NCBI GenBank assembly: GCA_903838705.1
Contig: CAILZL010000034.1
Span: 34,623-98,622, forward strand
DNA length: 64,000 nucleotides
Source: an uncultured Pseudomonadota bacterium
Lineage (GTDB): Bacteria > Pseudomonadota > Gammaproteobacteria > Steroidobacterales > Steroidobacteraceae
Direction: 5' to 3'
Shown here: positions 9,185 to 19,043 of the stretch, one piece after another
Layout of the letters: each line of letters starts with the position of its first letter
Numbering within the stretch: position 1 is the first letter of the stretch
The notes under the pieces: model-generated
The model's database searches: none
The model's input: the letters and a program-made list of their open reading frames with translations, nothing else
Told to the model about the DNA's origin: nothing
Program-made: the position numbers and the translations under genes

Positions 9185-10224
9185 CCGCCTATGTAGTACA
9201 TCTCAATCTTGTGCGTGGTGGAGGCATTGATGCTCTGTACTGACCGTAGCTCGCTGTATCGGTCATCGCGTTGCTCCCAGGCATTACGGATCAGTTCGCG
9301 CAATTCATCGTCACTCGCGCCGCTGCGCATAGGGATTTTCAGATCCAGCCCATGTGTGGCAAACAGACAGGTATAGAAAACCCCTTCAGAGGACAGGCGC
9401 GCGCGCGTACAGCTGCCACAGAAGGTTTGTGTTACCGATGAAATAAACCCGATTTCGCCACCACCATCATCATATGCATATCGTTCTGCGACTTCGCCAT
9501 GATAATTGCCCGACAGTTTGTGTACAGGCCAGCAGGCCTGGATACGTTGCAGCAGTTCTTTTGATGGAACGACATGCTGTCTCTGCCAGTGATTGCGATT
9601 GCCAACATCCATATACTCGATGCAGCGCACGATAATGCCGCTACCGCGAAAGTGTTCCAGCAGGTCGAGCAGAGTGTGGTCATTCACACCACGCTGTACT
9701 ACAACGTTGATCTTGATCGGATTCAGTCCCACCTGTTGTGCAGCCTGCAAGCCTGTCAGTACCTGCTCCAGACCCTGGAATCCGCCGCTCATCTGCGTGA
9801 ACACACCGGGATCAAGACTGTCCAGACTGACCGTAATGCGTTTCAGGCCGCTCGCTTGAAGCTCGGTGGCGTACTTTTCCAGCAATACGCCATTAGTAGT
9901 TAGCGCAATGTCTTCTACACCATCAATCGCGCCCAGTTCAGCTATCAATTCTGTGAGGTTGGGGCGCAGCAGGGGTTCGCCGCCGGTGAGCCGGAGTTTC
10001 TTTACACCCATTTCGACGAACAAGTGCACCAGTCGTGTGATTTCTTCAAAGGACAGCCGCTCGGTGGGTTTGAGAAATTGATAATGCTCGTGGAAAGTCG
10101 AGCGCGGCATGCAGTAGGGGCAACGGAAATTGCAACGATCCATCACAGAGATACGCAGATCATGCAGAGGTCGATGCAGGCGATCACGCGGAGCAGTGGC
10201 GGGAAGTGTGAGGATCGAGCTCAT
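9181..10224 (-). CDS. moaA: GTP 3',8-cyclase (radical SAM molybdenum cofactor enzyme)
   Basis: 347 residues, the standard length. MoaA uses S-adenosylmethionine and two iron-sulfur clusters to turn GTP into 3',8-cyclic GTP, the first step of molybdenum cofactor synthesis. Seen: the radical SAM motif CNFRCPYC (CX3CX2C) near residue 31, the SAM-binding LTGGEPLLR, a second cluster motif CGSCTRAR with a later Cys (YTCLF), and the C-terminal Gly-Gly tail that is needed for activity in the family. It lies 8 bases downstream of moeA and overlaps moaC. Confidence 0.96.
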   Translation of the reverse strand: MSSILTLPATAPRDRLHRPLHDLRISVMDRCNFRCPYCMPRSTFHEHYQFLKPTERLSFEEITRLVHLFVEMGVKKLRLTGGEPLLRPNLTELIAELGAIDGVEDIALTTNGVLLEKYATELQASGLKRITVSLDSLDPGVFTQMSGGFQGLEQVLTGLQAAQQVGLNPIKINVVVQRGVNDHTLLDLLEHFRGSGIIVRCIEYMDVGNRNHWQRQHVVPSKELLQRIQACWPVHKLSGNYHGEVAERYAYDDGGGEIGFISSVTQTFCGSCTRARLSSEGVFYTCLFATHGLDLKIPMRSGASDDELRELIRNAWEQRDDRYSELRSVQSINASTTHKIEMYYIGG

Positions 10225-10232
10225 GGTCGACT

Positions 10233-11429
10233 TTACCAGCGATAAAATGGCACCAGCGTGCCTGCGTCGATCATACCCTGCGCAGGGGGTAGTTCAACAA
10301 AGCCTTGTGTACCGAGCAAGGATATAAAATCCCCTGAACCGCGGGTCGGGCAGAGTTCCGTCTGCATCCCGACCTGATCATCATGCTTTAATCTGATAGG
10401 CATGAATACGGTCAGCTCAGGATGTACTTTGACGGCTTTTTGCAGAGTAATACGTTCAACGGGAAGAGTTGATGATGCCATGCTGCGCAACAGACCGGGC
10501 AGTACGTACCGGTACAGGCAGATCAGTGTTGAAACCGGATTCCCCGGCAGCGCATACACCGCTTTTCCGTCGCTCCGCACGCCGAACCACATGGGTTTAC
10601 CGGGCCGTTGTTCGATCTTGTGCAATATGCATTGCATACCGAGTTCAGTGAGTACCTGTGGCACATAGTCAAACTGCCCCATTGAAACGCCGCCACTGAG
10701 GATCAGTACATCGTTTTCCTGAAGTAACACATCAATCGTATGGCGCAGTACCGGTAAATCATCGGCAAGATGCCGGTCAATAATCTGTCGATGACCATGC
10801 TGTTCCAGAGCAGAACGTAATGCATAAGTGTTGGAACGCCGAATCTGCCAGTTCTCTATGGGGTCACCGGGCTCCACCAGTTCATCGCCGGTGGACACCA
10901 GCGCAATGCGGGGCGATTGACGTACCTGCGCAGTTGCATAACCCGCACTGGCCAGCACAGCAATTTCAGTTACACCCAATCTCACTCCGGGTTGCAGGAT
11001 GGACTGGCCTCGAAGTGCATCGCTGCCACGTCGATGTACATTCAACCACTTGCTTATTACTGCGCTCTCCAGCGGTTGAGCGCGATCTGTGCTTCGCTTG
11101 ATCTGTTCTACGGGGATTACGCAGTCGCAGCCAACGGGTAGTTCAGCTCCCGTCATGACTTCAATGCATTCATCATCCCTCGTCAGTGAGAGCGGTGGGG
11201 CACCAGCGGCCTGCGTGCCAACTATGCGGAAATCCCGGGTCGTGGTACTGCTGCGCACTGCAATGCCATCCATCATGACGCGCTGGAACGGAGGCTGGTC
11301 GCGTTCCATGAAAATGGATTCAGCCAGCACGCTGCCGGTCAGTTCTCGCAACCCTGTCTGGGTGATTGTTAACAGCGGGACATGCGCATGAATGGCGGCT
11401 TGTGCCTCGGTAACGCTCAGCATCGACAC
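10233..11429 (-). CDS. moeA: Molybdopterin molybdenumtransferase
   Basis: 398 residues. MoeA inserts molybdate into adenylylated molybdopterin. Seen: MTGAELPVGCDCVIPVE, LILSGGVSMGQFDYV and VYALPGNPVSTLICLYRYV, all diagnostic. It is the first gene of the moeA-moaACDE operon; moaB/mog and mobA are not in the window. The frame starts at GTG 11429 with GAGG 5 bases upstream; an ATG at 11423 is an alternative two codons in. A terminator at 11512-11546 separates it from the gene upstream, so a promoter for the operon must lie in 11430-11511, although I see no clear -35/-10 pair. Confidence 0.95.
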   Translation of the reverse strand: MSMLSVTEAQAAIHAHVPLLTITQTGLRELTGSVLAESIFMERDQPPFQRVMMDGIAVRSSTTTRDFRIVGTQAAGAPPLSLTRDDECIEVMTGAELPVGCDCVIPVEQIKRSTDRAQPLESAVISKWLNVHRRGSDALRGQSILQPGVRLGVTEIAVLASAGYATAQVRQSPRIALVSTGDELVEPGDPIENWQIRRSNTYALRSALEQHGHRQIIDRHLADDLPVLRHTIDVLLQENDVLILSGGVSMGQFDYVPQVLTELGMQCILHKIEQRPGKPMWFGVRSDGKAVYALPGNPVSTLICLYRYVLPGLLRSMASSTLPVERITLQKAVKVHPELTVFMPIRLKHDDQVGMQTELCPTRGSGDFISLLGTQGFVELPPAQGMIDAGTLVPFYRW

Positions 11430-11511
11430 TGTGGCCTCTGTGATTGCTTCATTTGGCCGAGTGTCTCATGCGTGTCTGAAACAGGCCAACAGCAATTTAT
11501 TACTAGTCAAG

Positions 11512-11546
11512 AAAAAACCGATGTCAGCTTGACTGACGTCGGTTTT
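11512..11546 (-). terminator. Rho-independent terminator after the small exported protein gene
   Basis: A 14-base inverted repeat (AAAACCGATGTCAG / CTGACGTCGGTTTT, one G-U pair) with a 5-base loop. On the minus strand it is followed by a run of T residues, so it ends transcription of the gene at 11581-11952. Because the stem is flanked by A and T runs it may also work in the other direction. Confidence 0.85.
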
Positions 11547-11580
11547 GTCAGACTGGCGGGCGCAACGCCCGAATGAATAC

Positions 11581-11952
11581 TTACTTGGCTTTTGCCTTAA
11601 AGGCACGCAATTCGACATTGAAAGCCTCAGCAACCTTGGTGGCAGTCTGATAGGCATCATTTGCTTTCGTGTCCTGTTTGGCTTTGACGCGGGCGATGTC
11701 GGTATCTGTGGCCTTGTCTCCCAATGCAGCAATCATGCTCTCGGTTTCGGTGTTCAGGCAGGCCTGATAGGTTTTTACATCTGCATCGAACTGGCGTGAG
11801 GCTCTCATCGCCGCAACCATTTCTTCCTGGGTTGCCTTGGCACCACTTGGAGGGGCGCTAGGCTTCTTGGGGAGAACGCAATCGGCCAGAACAGGTGCGG
11901 CAAAGCCCAGGGTCAGTAGCGCCGCAAGGCAGAATTTCTTGGCTGCTTTCAT
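11581..11952 (-). CDS. Small exported protein of unknown function
   Basis: An open frame begins at 12024, but GAGGGG stands 7 bases before the ATG at 11952 (the second of two adjacent ATGs), giving 123 residues with a clean signal peptide (KKFCLAALLTLGFAAPVLADC). The mature protein is about 100 residues, helical and charged, with two Cys (one just after the signal, one in YQACLNTE) that could pair. No family is recognised. It stands alone between mtgA and the terminator at 11512-11546, so it is probably a single-gene unit. Confidence 0.75.
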   Translation of the reverse strand: MKAAKKFCLAALLTLGFAAPVLADCVLPKKPSAPPSGAKATQEEMVAAMRASRQFDADVKTYQACLNTETESMIAALGDKATDTDIARVKAKQDTKANDAYQTATKVAEAFNVELRAFKAKAK

Positions 11953-12113
11953 CATCAATCCCCTCAGTAGGCATGATCCAAAGATTTGTTCTAGGGCAGA
12001 TCGGTCAATGCCGACGCCAAGCATTATATCTTAGGCAGTTCAAATCTGAGTACAAGCTTGGCAGAGGGTAGCTGAGCCGAAACTGAACAGTAACAAGCGG
12101 AGCAAATCTGGTT

Positions 12114-12833
12114 TTATAAGGTTTGTAAAGTTGCTATTCCGCCAAGACGGGCCATCTGCCGTGTAATCCACGCCTGTCGCGCTTTTACATAGGCTGAAGG
12201 CTTGTTGACCAGATATCGCTTGGGTGCGGGCAGCACGGCAGCCAGCAGCGCGGCTTCACTGGTACTCAGCTTCGCTGCGGGTTTATTGAAAAAGCGGCGG
12301 CTGGCAGCTTCGACTCCAAAAACACCCTTACCGAATTCAGCGCTGTTGAGGTAAATCTCGAGAATGCGTCGCTTCGGCCAGCAGGTTTCGATCAGCACGG
12401 TCAGATAGGCTTCGATCCCTTTGCGTACATAACTGGTGCCGGGCCACAGGTAGAGATTTTTGGCAACTTGCTGACTGATGGTGCTGCCGCCGCGCAGCCT
12501 GCGTCCCCGGCGATTTTGTTGCCAGGCCTTTTGCATGGCGCTGAAATCGAAACCGTAATGGCTGGGAAATGTCTGATCTTCCGAGGCCATGACCGCTACC
12601 TTGATCTGGCCGGAGATCTGACTCCAGTCAGCCCACTGATGGCTGAAATGGTAGCTGTCATCGCCGCTGAACAGCGCGATGCCTCGATCACGCAACATGA
12701 AGGCAGAAGTCCACGGGTCAACCCAGCGCATCAACAGTACGCTGCCTATTGAAAATACCAGCCAGCTGATCAGTAGCAGTCTGATGCCGGCCAGTATTTT
12801 TTTGCCAATATTGCGTGCTCTGGACACGGGCAA
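12114..12833 (-). CDS. mtgA: Monofunctional biosynthetic peptidoglycan transglycosylase
   Basis: 239 residues. MtgA polymerises lipid II glycan strands at the inner membrane. One N-terminal membrane anchor (about residues 13-36, ILAGIRLLLISWLVFSIG). The GT51 domain is complete: VMASEDQTFPSHYGFD with the catalytic Glu, RRLRGGSTISQQVAKNLYLW, KRRILEIYLNSAEFGKGVFG with the second Glu, and AALLAAVLPAPKR. There is no transpeptidase domain, so this is the monofunctional form. It follows the cyclophilin gene by 12 bases on the minus strand, apparently as the last member of prmC-cyclophilin-mtgA. Confidence 0.95.
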   Translation of the reverse strand: MPVSRARNIGKKILAGIRLLLISWLVFSIGSVLLMRWVDPWTSAFMLRDRGIALFSGDDSYHFSHQWADWSQISGQIKVAVMASEDQTFPSHYGFDFSAMQKAWQQNRRGRRLRGGSTISQQVAKNLYLWPGTSYVRKGIEAYLTVLIETCWPKRRILEIYLNSAEFGKGVFGVEAASRRFFNKPAAKLSTSEAALLAAVLPAPKRYLVNKPSAYVKARQAWITRQMARLGGIATLQTL

Positions 12834-12845
12834 GAAGAGCAGCGG

Positions 12846-13328
12846 TTAGCTGCGCTTGGCAGTTTCAACGACTACCGGTTCGACAGGTACATCTGAATGA
12901 TGACCATGATCACCCGTTTTTAACTTGGCAATGGCGTCGATCACTTCCATGCCGGTCACTACCTGGCCGAACACTGCATAGCCAAAATTGCCGGGTTTAT
13001 GATCAAGAAAGTCATTGTCGACCAGATTAATAAAGAACTGTGACGTGGCGCTGTCGATGTCGCTGGTGCGGGCCATGGACAAGGTGCCGCGCTTGTTTTT
13101 CAGGCCGTTGGCAGCTTCGTTTTTGATCGGAGCACTGGTTTTTTTCTGTTTCATGTCAGAGGTGAAACCGCCACCCTGCAGCACAAAGCCGGGAATGACA
13201 CGATGAAAAATGGTGCCATCAAAAAAACCGGCATCGACATAATCCGTGAAGTTCTTGCTGCTGATCGGCGCTTCATCATTGAAGAGTTCAATGGTGAAGT
13301 TACCCTTGGATGTGGTGAATTCAATCAT
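12846..13328 (-). CDS. ppiB: Cyclophilin-type peptidylprolyl isomerase (PpiB-like)
   Basis: 160 residues from the ATG at 13328, which overlaps the prmC stop (ATGA); a longer frame to 13379 would run into prmC and adds no family sequence. It catalyses cis-trans isomerisation of X-Pro bonds. Seen: [15 protein letters not shown] with the catalytic Arg, [17 protein letters not shown] and [17 protein letters not shown]. There is no signal peptide, so a cytoplasmic role like E. coli PpiB is likely. Placed between prmC and mtgA on the minus strand. Confidence 0.92.
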   Translation of the reverse strand: MIEFTTSKGNFTIELFNDEAPISSKNFTDYVDAGFFDGTIFHRVIPGFVLQGGGFTSDMKQKKTSAPIKNEAANGLKNKRGTLSMARTSDIDSATSQFFINLVDNDFLDHKPGNFGYAVFGQVVTGMEVIDAIAKLKTGDHGHHSDVPVEPVVVETAKRS

Positions 13329-14212
13329 GGTCTGCTCTGTAGTTCCGTAGCTGAAGTAATTGGGTTGCTGATTTGCCATTGACCCTCGGTAACTCGGGGG
13401 TGGCCTGCCAGATCGGCGTGCGAGGCTACGCTAGAAAAGCCTGCCAACTCAAGCATTTCACGCACTGCGGGCGCTTGTTGCCAGCCATGCTCCAGCACCA
13501 GCCAGCCTTGATCAGCCAGAAAATCAGATGCCCGGCTGATGATCTGACGAAAGGAGTCCAGTCCGTCAGAGCCCGAGAACAGCGCCAGATGCGGCTCGTG
13601 TTGTGCAACGTCCTTTGCTACATGCGGATCGTTCTCGGCAATATAGGGGGGGTTGCTCAGGATCAGCGAGAATCTCTGGGGCGGCACATGGTTGAACCAG
13701 TTGCTGTGCAGTAATTCCACGTTAACAAGTTGATTCAATATGGCATTGCTGCGTGCCACTTCCAGGGCCGCTGTCGAGTAATCCGTTGCCACCACCCGTG
13801 TAGCAGGTCGTTCACTGGCCAGTGCCAGAGCGATGGCACCGCTGCCTGTTCCCAGGTCCAGTGCGGTGCTTGGATGGTTTTGTGGCAGGTGATGCAGCGC
13901 GCGCTCGATAACTAGCTCGGTTTCAGGGCGGGGAATCAGTACTGATGCATTGACCTTCAGTCTCAGGGTCCAGAAATGCTGTTCACCCAGAATATAGGCC
14001 AGCGGTTGTCCACCGATACGACGTAGCGTCAGTTCGTTTAGCTGCGCTACCAGCTGTTCGCTCAGTATTTGCAGCTCATTCATGCGCAGCTGGGTGCGAT
14101 TGAATCCCGTTATGTGTTCCAGCAGCCACTCTGCCTCGCGGTGCGGCGCATCACTGTGCTCTTCCAGTTGCGTCCGGGTGTTGCGCAATGCGTTCTGGAT
14201 TGATATTGCCAT
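13325..14212 (-). CDS. prmC: Peptide chain release factor N5-glutamine methyltransferase
   Basis: 295 residues. PrmC methylates the Gln of the GGQ motif in release factors 1 and 2. Seen: SAM-binding [18 protein letters not shown], the acidic ATDYS strand, and the catalytic [15 protein letters not shown]-terminal helical domain (about 1-90) is present, so the protein is complete. Usually prmC lies next to prfA; here a plus-strand methyltransferase and an MFS gene (14369-16543) stand between them. Its stop overlaps the cyclophilin start. Confidence 0.95.
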   Translation of the reverse strand: MAISIQNALRNTRTQLEEHSDAPHREAEWLLEHITGFNRTQLRMNELQILSEQLVAQLNELTLRRIGGQPLAYILGEQHFWTLRLKVNASVLIPRPETELVIERALHHLPQNHPSTALDLGTGSGAIALALASERPATRVVATDYSTAALEVARSNAILNQLVNVELLHSNWFNHVPPQRFSLILSNPPYIAENDPHVAKDVAQHEPHLALFSGSDGLDSFRQIISRASDFLADQGWLVLEHGWQQAPAVREMLELAGFSSVASHADLAGHPRVTEGQWQISNPITSATELQSRP

Positions 14213-14368
14213 GTTTAGCAGGGTAATGAGAGATCATTGAGGAGGGGTGCAGTGTTACGGTCATCAGGGCGCTGCGTCAATTCCCGGCTGAGAAGATTTT
14301 TCAGGCGCACTGATCAAACTTCATTGCTAATGCCGTACGATGCTGCTGTTGCTTGACAGGATCAGCCG

Positions 14369-15196
14369 ATGTCTTTGCCGTTACTCACATTAAAAGTTCA
14401 TGAGCAATTGTGTTCAGCAGTGCGTGCCGGTACAGCTGAAGTGCAGTGCTCGCTGGATCTGGATCGTTCGATAACCCGGGTTGAATTGAGTGATGCATGC
14501 TGGAGTTGGCAAGGGCAGCACTTTCCATATCTGAGTACATGCAAAGATCGAACTGTCTATTACTGGGATGGTAATAGTTTTCAGTCAATATCCCGTTTTA
14601 CTCATTCGCTGATAAAGCTGGTGCCGACAGAGTGGGGCGCTCCAACTTTTGAAATAGATGGCATCAAGATGTTGCCCACAGCGCGGATTTCCCCTTATGC
14701 AGATGCACAGGCCAAGGTGGCTCTGATTGAACCCCGGGGCAAGGTGGTGCTGGATACCTGTGGTGGGCTTGGCTATTTTGCTGCATGGTGTGTGCAGGGG
14801 CAGGCAAGGTCTGTGCTGTCTTTTGAAAAGAATCCCGACGTCATCTGGTTGCGCAGCCTCAATCCTTGGTCACCGCAAGTCGGTGATACATTAACGCTGA
14901 CGCAGGGAGATATTGCTGAGCTGATTGGCAACATCCCTGATGCTTCGGTTGATGCCGTCCTGCATGATCCACCCCGTTTTGGTATTGCGGGCGAACTATA
15001 TTCGCAGGACTTTTACTGTCACTTGTCGCGCGTACTGAAGCGGAACGGCAGGTTGTTTCACTACACTGGTGCACCCAACAAACTTACCAGTGGCCGCGAT
15101 GTGCCCATAGAAGTATCGACGCGACTGCGTCATGCCGGATTTGCAACCGAGTTGTCGGGAGACGGAGTTCTCGCGGTGAACAAGCGCAGCAGGTAG
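14369..15196 (+). CDS. Class I SAM-dependent methyltransferase-like protein of unknown substrate
   Basis: 275 residues; AGGA stands 8 bases before the ATG. Residues 126-136 (VVLDTCGGLGY) are a SAM-binding motif I, LSFEKNPD contains the acidic end of strand 2, and HDPPRFG at 200-205 resembles the NPPY/DPPR catalytic motif of methyltransferases acting on bases or side-chain nitrogen. The N-terminal 100 residues are not a family I recognise. It may be a spermine-synthase-like fold or an RNA/protein methyltransferase. It is 24 bases upstream of an MFS carrier on the same strand, and both are inserted in the normally compact hemA-prfA-prmC block. Confidence 0.7.
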   Translation: MSLPLLTLKVHEQLCSAVRAGTAEVQCSLDLDRSITRVELSDACWSWQGQHFPYLSTCKDRTVYYWDGNSFQSISRFTHSLIKLVPTEWGAPTFEIDGIKMLPTARISPYADAQAKVALIEPRGKVVLDTCGGLGYFAAWCVQGQARSVLSFEKNPDVIWLRSLNPWSPQVGDTLTLTQGDIAELIGNIPDASVDAVLHDPPRFGIAGELYSQDFYCHLSRVLKRNGRLFHYTGAPNKLTSGRDVPIEVSTRLRHAGFATELSGDGVLAVNKRSR

Positions 15197-15220
15197 TGTG
15201 TTGCTGGCTGAGCAGGCGAT

Positions 15221-16543
15221 ATGAAAAATAAAAACACATCATTGAAGCTCACTGCTGATCAACTGGATAACCGTCAGCGCATCAAGGCCATCATCGCCAG
15301 TGCTTCAGGAAACCTGGTCGAGTGGTATGACTTCTATGTGTATTCCTTCGGTGCGCTGTATTTTGCTTCGGTATTTTTTCCGCAGGGCGATCAGACCTCG
15401 CAATTACTGAGTGCTGCCGTTGTGTTTGCCGTTGGCTTTCTGATGCGCCCGGTTGGCAGCTGGATCTTCGGTCGACTCGCAGATCGCAGAGGACGCAGAA
15501 CATCCATGGTGACCTCGGTGTTGATCATGTGTGGTGGTTCGCTGCTGGTGGCTATTCTGCCGGGCTACAGCCATATCGGCATCTGGGCGCCGATCCTGCT
15601 GACGCTGGCGCGCATGCTGCAGGGCGTGTCAGTGGGTGGAGAATATGGAACAAGTGCAACATACATGAGTGAGGTGGCCGTTGCAGGGCGGCGCGGTTTT
15701 CTTGCGTCATTTCAGTACGTGACGCTGATCGGCGGACAGCTGCTGGCATTGCTGGTGATGCTTGCTTTGCAAGCCCTGCTGACTGTTGATCAGATCAAGG
15801 CGTGGGGCTGGCGTATCCCGTTCTTGCTCGGGGCGGTGGCAGCATGGGTGGCTCTTTACTTGCGGCGCGGACTTCATGAAACCATCGGTCAGGAGGTGCG
15901 CGCCCGAAAAGAAGCGGGCACGTGGCGGGAGTTGCTCAGGTACAAGCGTGCACTGATAACGGTTATCGGATTTACTGCTGGCGGCTCTCTGGCTTTTTAT
16001 ACGTACACGACTTACATGCAGAAGTATCTGGTGAACACAGCCGGTATGCAGACTGAGACAGCCAGCCGGGTCATGACTGTTGCACTGGTGGTCTACATGC
16101 TGATGCAGCCCGTATTCGGTACGCTGTCTGACCGGATCGGTCGTCGCAATAACATGCTTGCCTTTGGAGTGCTGGTGACGTTGTTTACTGTGCCATTGCT
16201 GACCCGACTCGCTTCTGTGACCAGTCCGTTCCTGGCGTGTCTGCTGATCATACTGGCGCTGGCGATGGTCAGTTTTTATACCTCGATCAGCGGACTGGTG
16301 AAGGCTGAGCTGTTTCCCATCGAAGTCCGCGCGCTCGGTGTGGGTGTTTCTTATGCGATTGGTAATGCCATGTTCGGAGGCAGTGCTGAGTATGTTGCGC
16401 TATGGTTCAAGCAGCAAGGCATCGAGTCTGCTTTCTACTGGTATGTCACTGTTATCACGGCTGTATCGCTAGTGACAGCATTTACTATGCCTCACGCAGG
16501 GAAGGACAATGCCAGCGGCATCGCAGAAGACCTGCGTATCTAG
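15221..16543 (+). CDS. MFS metabolite:proton symporter (KgtP/ProP-like, dicarboxylate or osmolyte carrier)
   Basis: 440 residues with about 12 membrane segments. The metabolite:H+ symporter branch of the major facilitator superfamily is shown by [14 protein letters not shown] near residue 30, [41 protein letters not shown], and SDRIGRRN in the second half. The branch includes KgtP (2-oxoglutarate), ShiA and ProP; which substrate is moved here cannot be decided. It follows the methyltransferase by 24 bases and converges with prfA, with 16 bases between stops. Confidence 0.88.
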   Translation: MKNKNTSLKLTADQLDNRQRIKAIIASASGNLVEWYDFYVYSFGALYFASVFFPQGDQTSQLLSAAVVFAVGFLMRPVGSWIFGRLADRRGRRTSMVTSVLIMCGGSLLVAILPGYSHIGIWAPILLTLARMLQGVSVGGEYGTSATYMSEVAVAGRRGFLASFQYVTLIGGQLLALLVMLALQALLTVDQIKAWGWRIPFLLGAVAAWVALYLRRGLHETIGQEVRARKEAGTWRELLRYKRALITVIGFTAGGSLAFYTYTTYMQKYLVNTAGMQTETASRVMTVALVVYMLMQPVFGTLSDRIGRRNNMLAFGVLVTLFTVPLLTRLASVTSPFLACLLIILALAMVSFYTSISGLVKAELFPIEVRALGVGVSYAIGNAMFGGSAEYVALWFKQQGIESAFYWYVTVITAVSLVTAFTMPHAGKDNASGIAEDLRI

Positions 16544-16559
16544 CAGATATGGTTCCCTG

Positions 16560-17642
16560 TTATTCCACCAGCTGCGCCAGCTGCTCTGCCTGATATTCGT
16601 TCTGTAGTGGTTCAATCACATCATTCAGATCGCCGTTCATCACCATATCAAGCTTGTAGATAGTCAGATTGATGCGGTGATCCGTCAGCCGGCCTTGCGG
16701 AAAGTTGTAGGTGCGTATGCGTTCCGAGCGATCACCTGAGCCGACCTGCAATTTACGTGAGGCGGCTTCCTGCTGATCGCGCTTCGCCTGCTCTGCGGCC
16801 ATGAGGCGGGATTTCAGCAGTGACATGGCGCGGGAGCGGTTCTTGTGCTGCGAGCGCTCGTCCTGACACTCGACGATGGTGCCGGTAGGAATGTGCGTAA
16901 TGCGAATCGCTGAGTCGGTTTTGTTGACGTGCTGTCCGCCTGCACCTGATGCTCGATAGGTATCAATGCGCAGGTCTGCGGGATTGATGTCGATGGCTTC
17001 GATCTCGTCAGCCTCAGGCAGTATCGCTACCGTACAGGCAGAAGTATGAATGCGGCCCTGTGCTTCTGTGGCGGGTACGCGCTGCACTCGATGCGTGCCG
17101 GCCTCAAACTTCAGTCTGGAAAATGCGCCATTACCGATGACACGGGCAATGACTTCCTTGTATCCACCATGTTCGCCGGCATTTTCTGAGATGATTTCAA
17201 CCTGCCAGCCCTGATTTGCTGCATATCGCGAATACATCCGGAACAGGTCCCCGGCGAAAATGGCAGCCTCATCGCCACCCGTGCCGGCTCGAACTTCCAG
17301 ATAGATGTTGCTGTTATCACGCGGATCTTTCGGAATCAGCAGTTTCGACAGTTCGTTTTCTTCATTGGCGATGCGCAGATCCAGTGCCTTGACTTCTTCG
17401 CGTCCCAGATCACGCAGCTCGAAGTCGCTGCCTTCGGCCATGTCCAGAGCCGTGACGTGTTCAGTCAGCAGTTGCTGATAACCGCCATAACGGGTTACCA
17501 CCGGTTCCAGTCGGGAGTACTCCATCGACAGATCACGAAACTTGTTGTTGTCATTGATGATGTCCGGATCGGCCAGCAATGCGCTGATTTCGGTATGCCG
17601 CTCGGTAAGCCGGTCGAGCTTGAGTTTGATCGAATCTTTCAT
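16560..17642 (-). CDS. prfA: Peptide chain release factor 1
   Basis: 360 residues, the standard length. RF1 reads UAA and UAG and releases the finished peptide. Seen: the stop-recognition tripeptide PAT (in [12 protein letters not shown]), the catalytic GGQ in [19 protein letters not shown], and QDERSQHKN. The gene starts 10 bases after the hemA stop on the same strand, so hemA-prfA are very likely co-transcribed as in most proteobacteria. Confidence 0.97.
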   Translation of the reverse strand: MKDSIKLKLDRLTERHTEISALLADPDIINDNNKFRDLSMEYSRLEPVVTRYGGYQQLLTEHVTALDMAEGSDFELRDLGREEVKALDLRIANEENELSKLLIPKDPRDNSNIYLEVRAGTGGDEAAIFAGDLFRMYSRYAANQGWQVEIISENAGEHGGYKEVIARVIGNGAFSRLKFEAGTHRVQRVPATEAQGRIHTSACTVAILPEADEIEAIDINPADLRIDTYRASGAGGQHVNKTDSAIRITHIPTGTIVECQDERSQHKNRSRAMSLLKSRLMAAEQAKRDQQEAASRKLQVGSGDRSERIRTYNFPQGRLTDHRINLTIYKLDMVMNGDLNDVIEPLQNEYQAEQLAQLVE

Positions 17643-17652
17643 GTCTTATCTG

Positions 17653-18939
17653 TTATTCCTTACCTGGCGGGTGGCGTGCAAACAGTTCCTGTGCAGCGCG
17701 GATCAATTCAGCATCACCTTGTTTACCCGCATCGCGTAATCGCTGGCTGGGAGCGTGCATCAGACGGTGTGTGAGGGTGTCGGCGAGAAACTCCAGAACT
17801 TCCTCTGCGGGCCGGCCATTGGTGAGCATGCGCTGTGCCTGCTCGATGGTTTGCTGTCGCACTACCTCGGCCTCGTTACGCAGCATGCGTATGGTCGGCA
17901 CTGCATCAAGGGTACGCAGTTGTTCGGTGAACTGCTGCACGTCGTCATCAAGAAGCTGATCGGCTTGAACTGCGGCTTCCTGTCTTGCAGCCAGGTTGTT
18001 GCTGACAACCTGCTGCAGGTGATCAATGGTGAACAGGTAAATATCATCCAGTTCACCGACCCTGGTTTCGATATCGCGGGGTACGGCAATATCGGCCATG
18101 AACATCGGACGATGTTTGCGTGTGCGCAATGCGCGTTTTACAGACTGGAAGGTGATAACCGGAGTCGGGCTGGCGGTTGAGCTGACCACAATGTCCGCTT
18201 CCGCGAGATGCGCATCCAGGCTGTCCAGCGTGATCGCATATCCGTTGAATTCGGCCGCCAGTGTCTGGGCGCGTTCAAGGGTGCGATTGGCAATGATCAT
18301 GCGCTGCGCACCATTGGCACGCAGATGCCGTGCGGCCAGCGCGATGGTGTCACCGGCGCCCACCAGCAAGACGGTGCGTTCACTCAGATCCTCGAATACT
18401 TTGCGGGCCATGCTGACCGCGGCCGAGGCCACCGATACGGCATTGACACCGATACGGGTCTCGGTGCGTACCCTTTTGGCTGCCGAAAATGCAGCCTGAA
18501 ACAGCCGGTTCAGAAATGGACCGGTGCTGCCCTGTTGCTGCGCGATCCGATAGGCGTCTTTGAGCTGTCCCAGAATTTGCGCCTCTCCCAGCATCATGGA
18601 GTCGAGACCCGCGGCAACAGCAAAGGCATGGCGCACGGCATCCGCATCGTTGTGCTGGTAAAGGCAATCGTGCAGATCCTGGTTGCCCAGATCGTGCCAT
18701 CTGGTCAGCCAGTCGATAACAGGTTGTGCCTGTCCGGAAGATGGCTGGGTCGAGTCACCTTCCAGATAACAATAGATTTCAGTGCGATTGCAGGTGGAGA
18801 CAATCAGCGATTCGCTGACCTGCGGTACCTGATCAAGCTCGGACAGCGCCGACGGCAGTTCGATGTCCGCAAAAACAACCTGTTCGCGAATCGCCACTGG
18901 CGCAGTACGGTGATTGATTCCGATAACAATAAATGACAT
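17653..18939 (-). CDS. hemA: Glutamyl-tRNA reductase
   Basis: 428 residues from ATG 18939; the frame opens earlier (18987) but the family begins at MSFIVIGINHRTAPV. The enzyme reduces glutamyl-tRNA(Glu) to glutamate-1-semialdehyde, the first committed step of C5-pathway tetrapyrrole synthesis. Seen: STCNRTEIYC with the catalytic Cys, GEAQILGQLKDAYRIA, the nucleotide-binding VLLVGAGDTIALAARHL and a helical C-terminal dimer domain. It is divergent from the TPR lipoprotein gene, and prfA follows it. Confidence 0.96.
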   Translation of the reverse strand: MSFIVIGINHRTAPVAIREQVVFADIELPSALSELDQVPQVSESLIVSTCNRTEIYCYLEGDSTQPSSGQAQPVIDWLTRWHDLGNQDLHDCLYQHNDADAVRHAFAVAAGLDSMMLGEAQILGQLKDAYRIAQQQGSTGPFLNRLFQAAFSAAKRVRTETRIGVNAVSVASAAVSMARKVFEDLSERTVLLVGAGDTIALAARHLRANGAQRMIIANRTLERAQTLAAEFNGYAITLDSLDAHLAEADIVVSSTASPTPVITFQSVKRALRTRKHRPMFMADIAVPRDIETRVGELDDIYLFTIDHLQQVVSNNLAARQEAAVQADQLLDDDVQQFTEQLRTLDAVPTIRMLRNEAEVVRQQTIEQAQRMLTNGRPAEEVLEFLADTLTHRLMHAPSQRLRDAGKQGDAELIRAAQELFARHPPGKE

Positions 18940-19043
18940 TCGACTGATCCTGGACCGGCGCGGATTGTCAGGGAATGATGCTGGCAATACAAGGAATTGG
19001 ATTGATGCGACAACCGCCTCCCGACCTGTATAGTGGCCTACCT

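Noticed and set aside
18990..19040. Possible promoter (TTGATG ... TATAGT) before the TPR lipoprotein gene
   Set aside because: The spacing is about 21 bases, too long for a normal sigma-70 promoter.
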